From HGM11368 sp051883415 (GTDB lineage Bacteria; Bacillota; Clostridia; Christensenellales; UBA3700), in the NCBI GenBank assembly GCA_051883415.1, contig JBJETR010000044.1, positions 1 to 42,865 of the forward strand: a stretch of 42,865 nt of DNA, in the 5' to 3' direction. Below the pieces are notes generated by a model. The model made no database searches. It was not told the origin of the DNA and saw only the letters and a program-made list of their open reading frames with translations. Below, in pieces: positions 1 through 8,184 of the stretch (positions within the stretch are counted from its first letter, which is position 1; each line of letters begins with the position of its first letter). The translations under genes were made by a program, and so were the position numbers.

Positions 1-79
1 ACTCAATCTCAAATAATTTAATGTTTTCTGTCCAAACTTTTGGGTTCACATCACTTCGAGTGACTATTGTATCAACTAC

Positions 80-889
80 TTATTCTTGCTTAGGGAAGAT
101 ATCGTATAGGTGAGTTATATTCATATCCTTAGGGATATTTTTGCCGTGTTGTCCTAGTCCGTACCATTCTCTATGCGTGCCGTGGTCGGTTGCAAATCCC
201 ACCAACGTGTCGTGACTCTTCCAATTTTCCTTGACTGCCGTAGCTAGTCTATCGAAGTTTTCGCAATAGTGGTCGAGGGCTCTGAGAGCAGAACGAGATT
301 GAGGGTGAGTGATGTGCATCACCGAGTCGTGCTCTTGGTTGTATACGCATATAAAGTCGTATTTATCCTCTTTGACTAGCTCTATCGCCTTATCCACAGC
401 CGACCTATCGTCGGCGGTAGAGTAATAATCCATATTACGCTCTCTGAATATTTTGTCCATACTTTGACCGGCGACAGACACGATACAAGGCTTTTTGCCC
501 GCCCTTATGAGAGCGTCGAATATGGTGTCAATCGTAAGTACGGGTTTGACGTATTTGGTTATGCCGTGTTGCTCGGGGGTTGCTCCCGAATATATGCTCG
601 CAAAGCACACTGGCGTCTTAGGCGGAATCATACTGAGCATAGGTTGTTCTCTCTTGAGGTGCTTTCTAACTATTGCAAATTTGTCGTAATACTTGCGATA
701 GATATAGTCGCCGATAGCGTCGGGGTTGTAGATGATGACTCTATCCACCTTGCCGTTTTGACAACGAGAAGTGACGTATTCTACGAGGTCGTCGATTTTG
801 GTCGTGGCGTACTTGGGAGGCTCAACTCCCATGCAAGCACAAAAAGTACCCGTCAAAGTCGTAAGAGGAATGGTATTGAATTTCTCCAT
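80..889 (-). CDS. Alkaline phosphatase superfamily phosphodiesterase/phosphatase
   Basis: Predicted metal-dependent hydrolase of the type I phosphodiesterase/nucleotide pyrophosphatase branch (269 aa). Every residue expected of the two-zinc site is visible: D57 (NPDAIG), candidate nucleophile T92 (KTPVCF, followed by GATPEQHGI), D188 and H192 (HDSVMH), D235-H236 (ATDHG) and H248 (GQHG). No signal peptide, so probably cytosolic. The ATG overlaps the TAA of the upstream symporter by one base (TAATG), and AGGAG lies 8 nt before it inside that gene, so it is the last gene of the luxS operon. The substrate cannot be told; a phosphodiester, sugar phosphate or phosphonate is possible. Family assignment is good, function is inference. 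Confidence 0.85.
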   Translation of the reverse strand: MEKFNTIPLTTLTGTFCACMGVEPPKYATTKIDDLVEYVTSRCQNGKVDRVIIYNPDAIGDYIYRKYYDKFAIVRKHLKREQPMLSMIPPKTPVCFASIYSGATPEQHGITKYVKPVLTIDTIFDALIRAGKKPCIVSVAGQSMDKIFRERNMDYYSTADDRSAVDKAIELVKEDKYDFICVYNQEHDSVMHITHPQSRSALRALDHYCENFDRLATAVKENWKSHDTLVGFATDHGTHREWYGLGQHGKNIPKDMNITHLYDIFPKQE

Positions 890-2358
890 TAGAAAAGCTC
901 CTTTTTGAGGTTTTCGAGTTCGGTTTGTTCTTGTTCGTCTAGCGTATCGAGCTCGCCCGCACGCTGTTTGGATATAAAGTAAGTAACTCTTTCACTCTTT
1001 TGAGTAGTGATTTTGATAAGAAACGCTCCCACGAAGGCAATAATCAAGAATACCGAAATACATATACCGAGAATCAATCTCATACCTGTAATTGCACTGT
1101 CCGGTTGCAAATTATTGGTACCGAGACTCTCGTCGTAACCCGTTGCTTCCAAAACCAAACCTACGAGGAAAACTGCCAAGCCCGAACTAAACTTTTTGAA
1201 GAAGGTCATCGTGCTATTGTAAGCGCCTGGGTTGCGGTCGTTGGACTTGAGCTCTGCCACGTCAACCACGTCGGGGAAGGTAAGCCAAGGGATAACTTGC
1301 GCCATACCGAAGCCGAGTCCCGCAATTAGTGCGGGGAGCATCATCAGTCTTGGATCCGAGGAGTTGGCAGGGAAACAAGCTAAGCCGATAGCTCCGCCAA
1401 GGAACATTGGCACGCCACACATGAAGATGACGGGTTTCGGTACTTTTTTGGCAATCATAATCAATACTACCGGCATTATAAGACCTGCACCGCCCAACAT
1501 GCAAATGTTGACCACGGTGGGCAGTTGGAAACCAAGCACCGTGATATCTGCACCGCCGGCTACGTTGTATACGTAAGTGATGATGATGGATGCGATAATT
1601 TCGTTGCAGATAAAACTGAATACGTACATAAGAAGCAACCTTCTAAAGCACTTAAGTTGGAATGTTTTAGTAAAGGTTTTGACGGAAAATTTGGACTTAT
1701 GTTCAGGCAACGGCGTTCTTTCTTTGGTGAAGATAGCCGAGCATAGGATAGGAATTGAGAACATCAGACCAAATACGATGATTATCGTCCAGGAGAACTT
1801 CTGCGTAGACATGCTTGCCGCCTTGCCGAATAGCTCGGAACTTACGACGAATATCAACGCCGAAGCCAACATTCCGCAAGCCGTGCGGGCAAAGTTCATA
1901 AGGCTACGCTCTTTGGTGTCTTGCGAAATCTCGGAAGTAAGCGATAGATAAGGCACGTTGAAGACCGTAGATATAGTACTATAAAAGATATGCGCAAAGA
2001 TGAAGTATGCCACCTTGGCAGTTTGACTTACGATAGAGGAGTGGAACGGCATAAACAACACGAACAACGCCACGAATATCAAAATGCCCGAAGCCAAAAT
2101 AAACGGACGGCGTCTGCCGAGTTTGGTACGAGTGTTGTCGGATATAACGCCCATCAGAGGGTCCGATATTGCGTCCCAAATACGAGCAATCATCAATATC
2201 GTGCCCGCAACAGCAGGGGTGATACCTACTATATCCGTCAAAAACTTGAGGTAGAGTATGGATAGTATCGCAACGCCGCCGCTGCCATAAATCTCACCCA
2301 CCGCAAAAGCCGCTTTTTCGCCAAATTTGATTTTGTCGGTCTTTTCGTTACTTTTCAT
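889..2358 (-). CDS. GPH-family (MelB-like) sugar:cation symporter
   Basis: Twelve-helix major facilitator of the glycoside-pentoside-hexuronide:cation symporter family (489 aa, normal length). It has the family N-terminus (FGEKAAFAVGE) and the loop after helix 2 with D62 and D66 (WDAISDPLMGVISD) followed by TKLGRRRPF; in MelB the equivalent aspartates bind the coupling cation. Expected role: import of a glycoside or sugar acid driven by Na+ or H+. The start is supported by AGGAG six bases upstream, inside the end of luxS, with which it overlaps by 11 bp; it also overlaps the next gene, so the three are co-transcribed. Substrate unknown. The C-terminal tail is polar and rich in charged residues. 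Confidence 0.9.
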   Translation of the reverse strand: MKSNEKTDKIKFGEKAAFAVGEIYGSGGVAILSILYLKFLTDIVGITPAVAGTILMIARIWDAISDPLMGVISDNTRTKLGRRRPFILASGILIFVALFVLFMPFHSSIVSQTAKVAYFIFAHIFYSTISTVFNVPYLSLTSEISQDTKERSLMNFARTACGMLASALIFVVSSELFGKAASMSTQKFSWTIIIVFGLMFSIPILCSAIFTKERTPLPEHKSKFSVKTFTKTFQLKCFRRLLLMYVFSFICNEIIASIIITYVYNVAGGADITVLGFQLPTVVNICMLGGAGLIMPVVLIMIAKKVPKPVIFMCGVPMFLGGAIGLACFPANSSDPRLMMLPALIAGLGFGMAQVIPWLTFPDVVDVAELKSNDRNPGAYNSTMTFFKKFSSGLAVFLVGLVLEATGYDESLGTNNLQPDSAITGMRLILGICISVFLIIAFVGAFLIKITTQKSERVTYFISKQRAGELDTLDEQEQTELENLKKELF

Positions 2359-2788
2359 TATTTTCTCCTGTCAGTACTTTTAGATATGCTTTGAGTTCTT
2401 TTTGTGCTTCTACAAGGTCGTGTTCGAGGTAATTGCCACACTCGATTGGTTTAGTGCCGGGCACGTAGTCGAGGGTTAGGCATTTTTTGACAGCGTCGAT
2501 AGTAGCTGCTTTGGCATCGTCTTCTTCTATCCCGAACAATAGAAGATAAAAGCCCGTGCGACAGCCCATAGGTCCAAAGTAAACGACTTGGTCTTTGATA
2601 TCGCTATTGCGAATGACTACGGCAAATAGATGCTCTATCGAATGCAGAGCCTTATAGCTGATATAATCACCGCCGTTAGGCTTTTTGAAACGCAAGTCGT
2701 AGGTAAATACGCCGTTAGCTTGCCCCAAGCAATAAAACCCGGGTGTCATAGCGTTGTGATCGAGTTCAAAAGATTTGATATTATCCAT
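2348..2788 (-). CDS. luxS: S-ribosylhomocysteine lyase LuxS
   Basis: LuxS splits S-ribosylhomocysteine into homocysteine and DPD, the precursor of autoinducer-2, in the activated methyl cycle. Metal ligands H49 and H53 (HSIEHLFA) and C117 (ECGNY) are present, as is the catalytic cysteine region GPMGCRTGFYL (C76). Length 146 aa is slightly shorter than usual (about 150-160). It heads an operon with a GPH symporter and an alkaline-phosphatase-superfamily enzyme; no pfs/mtnN is in the window. A strong promoter lies only 9 nt before the ATG and no Shine-Dalgarno is present, so the mRNA is probably leaderless. Confidence 0.96.
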   Translation of the reverse strand: MDNIKSFELDHNAMTPGFYCLGQANGVFTYDLRFKKPNGGDYISYKALHSIEHLFAVVIRNSDIKDQVVYFGPMGCRTGFYLLLFGIEEDDAKAATIDAVKKCLTLDYVPGTKPIECGNYLEHDLVEAQKELKAYLKVLTGENNEK

Positions 2789-2797
2789 AATAATTTT

Positions 2798-2826
2798 ATT
2801 CTATCAAACAAAGCCGTATTTTGCAA
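2798..2826 (-). promoter_or_regulatory. Promoter of the luxS operon (apparently leaderless)
   Basis: Read on the minus strand: TTGCAA at 2821-2826, 17-bp spacer, TAGAAT at 2798-2803. The -10 box ends 9 nt before the luxS ATG, leaving a predicted 5' leader of only 2-3 nt. Confidence 0.65.
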
Positions 2827-2915
2827 TATATTTTTTTATATATACGCCCGCGCAAGCGTCTTTTTACACTCGGTAGACGTTGACTTTACGTTTGCTGGCG
2901 GTTGCGTGAATAATT

Positions 2916-2943
2916 TTGCCAACTAGTGCAATAATCCTATTAT
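2916..2943 (+). promoter_or_regulatory. Probable promoter of the ferritin-like gene
   Basis: TTGCCA at 2916-2921, 16-bp spacer, TATTAT at 2938-2943, followed by GGAGG and the ATG at 2963. Divergent from the luxS promoter about 90 bp away. Confidence 0.45.
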
Positions 2944-2962
2944 CAAATAAACGGAGGAATAT

Positions 2963-4213
2963 ATGAAAATCAATCCCTTTAAAGAGAAACCCGTAGATAT
3001 CGACAAGAGTTACGATTCTTGGAGCAAAATGAGCGCATATAGCTATGACAAAAAGACGGCTTCGCCTTACACTAAAACTCGTGTAATTCTTATGAACGGC
3101 ACGGAGTTTGAAGCTACTTGGTTTACGCACAACTTTCACAGACACTGCCCCAACAACGAGATAAGAAGAGAACTAGCCAAGGTCAGACGTAGAGAACAGC
3201 AACAACAAAAAATCATCGCATCGCTCAAGCCTCTCGACGAGAGTATTTTGGAGACGACGATTAGCTACGAACAACTAGCCATTGACCTCACGGCAATACT
3301 AGCCAAGCATGTCAAGGACGAAAACGTCAAGAATGCTCTCAACTTTGCCTTGCTCGAGGACTTTGACCACCTTTATCGTTACTCCAACCTTTTGCAAATG
3401 GAGCACGGCATCAGCGCCAAGGATATAGTCAAGGATTACACCGAAATCACCCCTGGCAGACCAACCATAGCCGAGCATCGCTATCCCGAGGACGATATCA
3501 AAAAGTGGATTTGCAACAATATCGCAGATCCTTATACCAAACTCGTCGTTAGCATAATCACCGCCGCCGAGCAACAGACTATGAACTATTATATGAACGT
3601 GGGCAATATCTATCCGTCAATGCTTGGCAGACAGTTGTATGCCGAAATCGCTATGATAGAAGAGCAACACGTATCGCAATACGGCGGACTTATCGACACT
3701 ACGGCAAGTTGGCTCGAGTGTTGGCTCATGCACGAGTACGTCGAGTGCTATCTATACTACAGTTGCTACGAGGACGAAACCGACGCTACTATCAAGGAGC
3801 TGTGGCACCAATTCTATCTCGAAGAGTGCGGACACTTGCAGAGAGTAGCCGAGCTCTTGTACAAGTACGAGGGCAAGCCTTGGCAATCGGTATTTACTTG
3901 CGGAGGCGACTTCCCGCAACTGCTCAAGTTCGAAGGCAATATCGACTATATTCAAGACGTGCTCAAAAATACCGTCACCATTACCGCCGATAGAGAGGGC
4001 TTTATCAGAGTGGACGACCTCACCGAAGAGAGCGACTTCTATCGCTATAACAGCATGGTCAACAAAAATCTCGGCAAGGTTGCCAGCCACGTCGTAATCG
4101 AGCAATATATCAAAAAGTACGGCAAGGACTACCGTAGCGAGCGTAGCAAAAATCCTGTCGAGGAGTTGACGGATAGGACTAAGGATAATGTTGACATTGG
4201 AAGAGTGCTTTGA
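2963..4213 (+). CDS. Ferritin-like/rubrerythrin-like diiron protein of unknown function
   Basis: A 416-residue protein that I cannot name. Its centre (about 100-305) is helical and carries carboxylate/histidine motifs of ferritin-like diiron proteins: E132-D133..H136 (EDFDH), E203, E233xxH236 (EEQH), E258 (HEYVE) and E288xxH291 (EECGH). It therefore probably binds two irons and acts as an oxidase, peroxide scavenger or oxygenase-like enzyme in the cytosol. A basic, glutamine-rich segment (70-85, RRREQQQQK) precedes the bundle, and a 100-residue tail follows. GGAGG lies 7 nt before the ATG. It is monocistronic and divergent from luxS. Much longer than rubrerythrin (about 180 aa), so not a standard one. 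Confidence 0.7.
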   Translation: MKINPFKEKPVDIDKSYDSWSKMSAYSYDKKTASPYTKTRVILMNGTEFEATWFTHNFHRHCPNNEIRRELAKVRRREQQQQKIIASLKPLDESILETTISYEQLAIDLTAILAKHVKDENVKNALNFALLEDFDHLYRYSNLLQMEHGISAKDIVKDYTEITPGRPTIAEHRYPEDDIKKWICNNIADPYTKLVVSIITAAEQQTMNYYMNVGNIYPSMLGRQLYAEIAMIEEQHVSQYGGLIDTTASWLECWLMHEYVECYLYYSCYEDETDATIKELWHQFYLEECGHLQRVAELLYKYEGKPWQSVFTCGGDFPQLLKFEGNIDYIQDVLKNTVTITADREGFIRVDDLTEESDFYRYNSMVNKNLGKVASHVVIEQYIKKYGKDYRSERSKNPVEELTDRTKDNVDIGRVL

Positions 4214-4336
4214 CGGCGGATATGCGTCGTTATACTGTGTCGAGTTTGCGGGTGCGTTCGGTCACGTACGCCTAAGTACGCTCCTGTCGCAAAAACTCCG
4301 CTCTTCGCGTCTTACTCGCACCTATGCCGTCAAAAC
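4209..4336. repeat. Large nested inverted repeat starting at a stop codon
   Basis: Outer arms are TTTGACGGC (4209-4217) and its complement GCCGTCAAA (4326-4334). A second pair lies inside: GAGTTTGCG (4242-4250) against CGCAAAAACTC (4288-4298). A small palindrome CGTAC..GTACG (4265-4280) is at the centre. The left arm includes the TGA stop of the ferritin-like gene. This resembles mobile palindromic intergenic elements; copy number cannot be judged from one window. Confidence 0.55.
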
Positions 4337-4431
4337 TATTCTAACAGACTATATTTTTGGGTGACACGCTCAATCACTGCTATCCTCGCCTAATTCGCAC
4401 TTATACCGAGAGAGGCGTTGCCAAACAACTC

Positions 4432-4570
4432 ATTATGTCATTGCGTTGCTTGCATTTTGCGTTAGCAAAGGTGTAGGCACCTGTGTGCCGTAGCGTGGCA
4501 ATCTCAACCGTATAAAGCCGCCCCTGTGCAAGGGGAGGGGAACCACGAAGTGGTGGAAGGGTTGTTATAT
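4432..4570. repeat. Dispersed intergenic repeat elements, composite
   Basis: Two adjacent modules. The first runs from about 4438 (TGTCATTGCG) to GTGGCAATCTCAACC near 4508. The second (4513-4570) has two hairpins, CCCCTGTGCAAGGGG at 4521-4535 and ACCACGAAGTGGT at 4542-4554, then GGAAGGGTTGT. I recognise these sequence styles from repeats scattered between genes of gut Clostridia; no gene is encoded. The rest of 4340-4660 shows nothing coding. Confidence 0.5.
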
Positions 4571-4665
4571 AATTCTATCCTATGAGAGTACGACTAAAGC
4601 TGCGTAAGTGGCGACAGCCACGCACCGCAGGTTTACGACTGGTCGTAGTTAAGGGAGCGAGCCAA

Positions 4666-4858
4666 ACGATAAACGATGATTGCATAAACCTATGCAATCG
4701 AGTCGGAGTGACGGCGAGCGACTATTGCAGATATCAAGAAGATGAGAAATACCGCAGTCAACGTTCGCATAATTTTTGAGTTATGTCAAGGTTTAGGCAT
4801 TGACCTATCGGAGTTTTTCTCCGATTCCGTTTTCAACAACGACAATATCATAGATTGA
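4666..4858 (+). pseudogene. Remnant of an XRE-type helix-turn-helix gene (frameshifted)
   Basis: Frame 2 from 4742 reads the typical end of a small XRE regulator, with IIFELCQGLGIDLSEFFSD and a tail ending at TGA 4856-4858. Just upstream the same frame gives RATIADIKK but hits a stop at 4709-4711. The preceding helix-turn-helix piece (INLCNRVGVT) is found in frame 1. Joining NRVGVT to RATIADI requires one frameshift near 4710. No intact N-terminus or start is seen. Likely a decayed regulator next to repeat elements; a sequencing indel is the alternative for the frameshift, but the missing N-terminus argues for real decay. Confidence 0.6.
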
Positions 4859-4884
4859 GTATCCAACTAAATGATTGTAAAAAC

Positions 4885-4917
4885 AAAAATCGAGTGGCAA
4901 TATACCACTCGATTTTT
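4885..4917. terminator. Bidirectional hairpin terminator downstream of degV
   Basis: Perfect 13-bp arms AAAAATCGAGTGG and CCACTCGATTTTT around a 7-nt loop. The A and T runs at the ends allow termination in both directions; it ends the degV transcript on the minus strand. Confidence 0.85.
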
Positions 4918-4959
4918 ATAAAATTGTATCAAAAACTCAATACGTGTCATCAAAAATCA

Positions 4960-5832
4960 TCAATCGACTTTCTTGGCGAAACACAGTACCATTGCTCCCG
5001 GACCGAGGTGTGCGCCTATGATAGGGGAGAGCAAACGCTTCTTTATCACGCAAGTAGGATTGATGGATTTTAGCTTGTCTATCACGTCGTCAGAGTTGTC
5101 ATCCTCGTCGGCGTGGCAGAGATATACTATGCAGTCTTTGCTCATATCGGCGTTGTCGCAATAGTATTCTATCAACTTTTTGATAGAAGGCTTGACGCCT
5201 CGCTGTTTGCCCCACACGGCTAGTTTGCCATCGTCGGTGAAGGTAATGAGGGGTTTAATGTTCAGCAATCCGCCCACCACGGCTACGCTCTTGCTTATTC
5301 TTCCGCCTCTTTGCAGAGAGGTCAGGTCGTCCACGTAACAGCACGCCCAAGTGTCGAGTCGATATTTTTCAAGGTCTTTGGCGTTGTCGTCAATACTCAA
5401 GCCATTTTGCTTGTTGACAATCATTCTTTCGCATAGCACGCCCATTGCGCCCGTAGCTCGGAGAGAGTCGACTACCACCAATTTAGCATTGTCGTATCTT
5501 TCGTTGAGGGCTTGGCTTGCCTTGAGTGCCGAGGAATAAGACGACGACAATCCGCTAGATAGACATATATAGAGCGCGCTACGCCCCTCTTTGAGATAAG
5601 GCTCGAAGTATTCTTCGTATACGGCAGGGTTGATTTGAGAGGTTTTGCATTCTTTGCCTGTCTTTATCCAACCGTAGAATTCCTTGGCGTCAAAGCCTCT
5701 TTCGTCGTCTGTGTATTGATACAACTCACCGTCTACGATAAAGTCCATAGGCAATAGCGTAACCTTTCCTTGTTCTACGTAAGTTTTGTCCACGTCTCCC
5801 GACACGTCCATAAACAATAGATAATCGTCCAT
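4960..5832 (-). CDS. DegV family fatty-acid-binding protein
   Basis: DegV/FakB-type two-domain protein (290 aa) that binds a fatty acid in a tunnel; in Firmicutes some members present it to the kinase FakA. The N-terminal domain has TSQINPAVYEEYF and the loop SSGLSSSYSSAL; the second domain has DDLTSLQRGGRISKS and GGLLNIKPLI; the end is GAHLGPGAMVL, all typical. The start is placed at the ATG at 5832 because GGAGG stands 4 nt before it; an upstream ATG 33 nt earlier has no such site and would add 11 residues unlike the family. Monocistronic, with its own promoter and terminator. No fakA in the window. Confidence 0.92.
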   Translation of the reverse strand: MDDYLLFMDVSGDVDKTYVEQGKVTLLPMDFIVDGELYQYTDDERGFDAKEFYGWIKTGKECKTSQINPAVYEEYFEPYLKEGRSALYICLSSGLSSSYSSALKASQALNERYDNAKLVVVDSLRATGAMGVLCERMIVNKQNGLSIDDNAKDLEKYRLDTWACCYVDDLTSLQRGGRISKSVAVVGGLLNIKPLITFTDDGKLAVWGKQRGVKPSIKKLIEYYCDNADMSKDCIVYLCHADEDDNSDDVIDKLKSINPTCVIKKRLLSPIIGAHLGPGAMVLCFAKKVD

Positions 5833-5876
5833 TTTTCCTCCGTTTATCCCGTTCAAATTACTCAAATGACTTTTAT

Positions 5877-5905
5877 AGTATATAACTACATGGTTGTTTT
5901 GTCAA
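5877..5905 (-). promoter_or_regulatory. Promoter of degV
   Basis: Minus strand: TTGACA (5900-5905), 17-bp spacer, TATACT (5877-5882); a near-consensus SigA promoter with a 40-50 nt leader. Confidence 0.75.
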
Positions 5906-5973
5906 ATCGTTGTTGAGTTTTGTTTTCGTGAGCAATTTTGCCATATAAGTACAATAAAACGCTATTAGAAGAT

Positions 5974-7971
5974 TTAATTTATAGCCACAATCGGATTTTG
6001 CGACTTACAGTCCACCTCAAAGGTTTTTCCTATGGCAACGCTTTTTTCTCCGTCAACGCTAAGCGTTAGGCCATATGCGTCGGCTTGCTTATTGACCGTA
6101 ATATCCACTTGCTTTCCCGCAAATCTCAATTTTCTAATAGAGCAACTAGTCCACTTGTCAGGCAAGTGAGGTGTGATGACTATTTTACCTAAACCTATTG
6201 GACGTATTCCCAATACGCCTTCGGTAAATATGCGCAGATACAATCCGCTTTCGGCAGACAGTTGCGCTTGATTGCCTTCTGGGAATGCCTCAACGGCGTA
6301 GGGGATATGCTCTCCCAATAGGCGTGACTCGCTATACTTTTCCAGCAATTCCAAGGCTTCGTTGCTATAGCCTGCATTGAACAAACCACGTAATGTGTAT
6401 AGAGTAGACCTGTCCCAAAAAGTTTTGTCGCCGCTTCTTGACAAAAGCCCTTCTCTAGTGCGTAAGTTAGACGATAGCAAAGCCTCTTTGGAGCCCTCGC
6501 TTCGTTCGAATATGCCAACGACCATAGGCATGGCTATCCAAGAACGTAGGCGAGGCTCTTCTTTGCAATACATGTAAGTTTCATAGCCCTCCACGTTTTT
6601 GCTGAAGTATTTGATTATGTTTTCTTTCAATTCGGCAGCCACTTTTTCGTATTTATCCGCTTGTTCTTGGTTGCCTAGTTCTTTATGTATATATGATGCG
6701 GAGATCAATGCGTCGTAGGCGAGGGTAGAGGTACAAAGATTGGCGTTGCCTGATTCTAAGCGATTTTCCAACTCGTCGCTGTCAGACCTCACTACGCCGT
6801 TTTCATTGATTTGAGATAAGGTATATTCCATACAATTGTCTATCGGTTCAACAAACGACAATGCAAGATTTTTGTCGCCGTATGCCAACAAAAAGCGTGA
6901 AAGTCCATACGCATACATAGCACTGTCGCCCCTATCTTTCGCTCCGTGCCAAATGCCGTCGCCCTCGGCAATAATGCTAGTTATCAACGCCTTGTTGGAG
7001 GAGACGTATTTTCGATACATATCGTAGCAATTTACGCTTTGTTTTACTGCCGTTTCGTAGCCCATATAGGCAAACAGCGGATTGACGTATTCGCATTGGT
7101 CGTTGGTCCAAAGGGCGGCGTAATAACTACCGCCTCCAGGGGAGTGCATCAAGCCCGATTTGGTTTTATATATACTCTCAGCGCTTCTTATTTTGGCGTA
7201 TCTTGCCATGAGGTTTATATTGTTGTCGGGCGTCTCGACAATCATGGTATCGTCAAGAGTGTTGATCAACTGCGAGCGTAGCGATTGCTCCTTGTCAAAA
7301 TCTACTATTTCGTTTTCGTTTAATCTTTGCCCCATATAGGCGACGTCAACGCATACGCTTTCGTTGCTTTTCAACGTGATTTGATTGGTTGATTGCAGGG
7401 TAAACAACTTATAACGTTCGCCATTGTTGCCGAAACACGCCAAAGTGATTTTCGGTGTGTCGCAACTTTTCAAGGTTACGGTGACGTTGTCGGCGATGTT
7501 ATTGGTCAAAGTAATTCTTTCTATCAATGCCTTGCACTCGTTGGCGGGGAATAGCGTCCTCTTTACGTTTACGTCGCCCACTTTTGATAATATGGTGAGA
7601 GTCCCGTCGAAGATAAATCTTTCTACTATCTCTCGGCGATTTTTGCCGTCAACGATTATTTTTATTCCTCTAAAATTGCCGTCGAGAGAGCCGATAGTTA
7701 CGTTTGGCTTTTTTCTTAGAGTAGGGTATACGGTGTGACGAAGCATACGCAATTCGCCGTTTTTCTTTACGCCGTAGCTGATAATGGACGAACAAAAAAA
7801 TCCCGACATCTCTACGTGATTGGCGTAAGCAGTGTTGGGTTTGACGTCGTATACGATACCCAATCCGTCCGTATCTACCGTGTGTTTAGGGACTGTAAAA
7901 GGCTTTTTTATCTTTGCCCACGGGGCAAAGTAGGGTACTATGTACAGTAAACGAGGAACAAATCGTTGCAT
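5974..7971 (-). CDS. Putative six-hairpin (alpha/alpha)6 glycoside hydrolase
   Basis: Predicted 665-aa glycosidase. An N-terminal beta-rich region (about 1-240) precedes an (alpha/alpha)6-type region: SPGGGSYYAALWTNDQCEY at about 280, then DGIWHGAKDRGDSAMYAYG and EAFPEGNQAQLSAESGLYL near 575. A C-terminal beta domain reads GIRPIGLGKIVITPHLPDKW, as in several six-hairpin families (GH78/GH94/GH95-like architecture). No signal peptide, so probably acts inside the cell on imported oligosaccharides. GGGGAG precedes the ATG. It lies directly downstream of the GH16 lipoprotein, so the pair probably degrades one polysaccharide. I cannot assign the GH family or the catalytic acid with certainty. Confidence 0.7.
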   Translation of the reverse strand: MQRFVPRLLYIVPYFAPWAKIKKPFTVPKHTVDTDGLGIVYDVKPNTAYANHVEMSGFFCSSIISYGVKKNGELRMLRHTVYPTLRKKPNVTIGSLDGNFRGIKIIVDGKNRREIVERFIFDGTLTILSKVGDVNVKRTLFPANECKALIERITLTNNIADNVTVTLKSCDTPKITLACFGNNGERYKLFTLQSTNQITLKSNESVCVDVAYMGQRLNENEIVDFDKEQSLRSQLINTLDDTMIVETPDNNINLMARYAKIRSAESIYKTKSGLMHSPGGGSYYAALWTNDQCEYVNPLFAYMGYETAVKQSVNCYDMYRKYVSSNKALITSIIAEGDGIWHGAKDRGDSAMYAYGLSRFLLAYGDKNLALSFVEPIDNCMEYTLSQINENGVVRSDSDELENRLESGNANLCTSTLAYDALISASYIHKELGNQEQADKYEKVAAELKENIIKYFSKNVEGYETYMYCKEEPRLRSWIAMPMVVGIFERSEGSKEALLSSNLRTREGLLSRSGDKTFWDRSTLYTLRGLFNAGYSNEALELLEKYSESRLLGEHIPYAVEAFPEGNQAQLSAESGLYLRIFTEGVLGIRPIGLGKIVITPHLPDKWTSCSIRKLRFAGKQVDITVNKQADAYGLTLSVDGEKSVAIGKTFEVDCKSQNPIVAIN

Positions 7972-8050
7972 ATTATTTTCTCCCCAATTATATTATTGAC
8001 TAAGCTATGTCGATTATTTGTTTATTTATCGTATTCCAAAAGTTCAAAAG

Positions 8051-8184
8051 TCATCTACGAGATTTAAGTCTTACCACGACAATCACAGTGACAACAACAA
8101 TCAGCGTTACGACCGATATTATTCCTACTGCTATTGCAATGGAATACGTTTTTTCTAAGTTGCTGAATTGATTAGGTGATTTTT
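8051..8184 (-). other. Out-of-frame transmembrane anchor following the GH16 gene
   Basis: In the -1 frame relative to the GH16 gene, the DNA from the A6 run (8180-8185) to a stop at 8051-8053 encodes KKSPNQFSNLEKTY, then a strong hydrophobic helix (about 23 residues, IAIAVGII through VVTVIVVV) and a short basic tail RLKSRR. That is the layout of a C-terminal membrane anchor. It could also be read as a small independent ORF from the ATG at 8215, but no good ribosome site supports that. Either a programmed -1 shift at A AAA AAT, an indel, or a separate small membrane protein; see findings. Confidence 0.5.

Noticed and set aside
464..892. 142-residue plus-strand ORF opposite the phosphodiesterase gene
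   Set aside because: Lies wholly antisense to a gene with a full set of catalytic residues; composition looks like reversed coding DNA.
4582..4779. 65-residue ORF on the plus strand in the repeat region
   Set aside because: No ribosome site and the sequence reads through repeat modules and the wrong frame of the decayed XRE gene.
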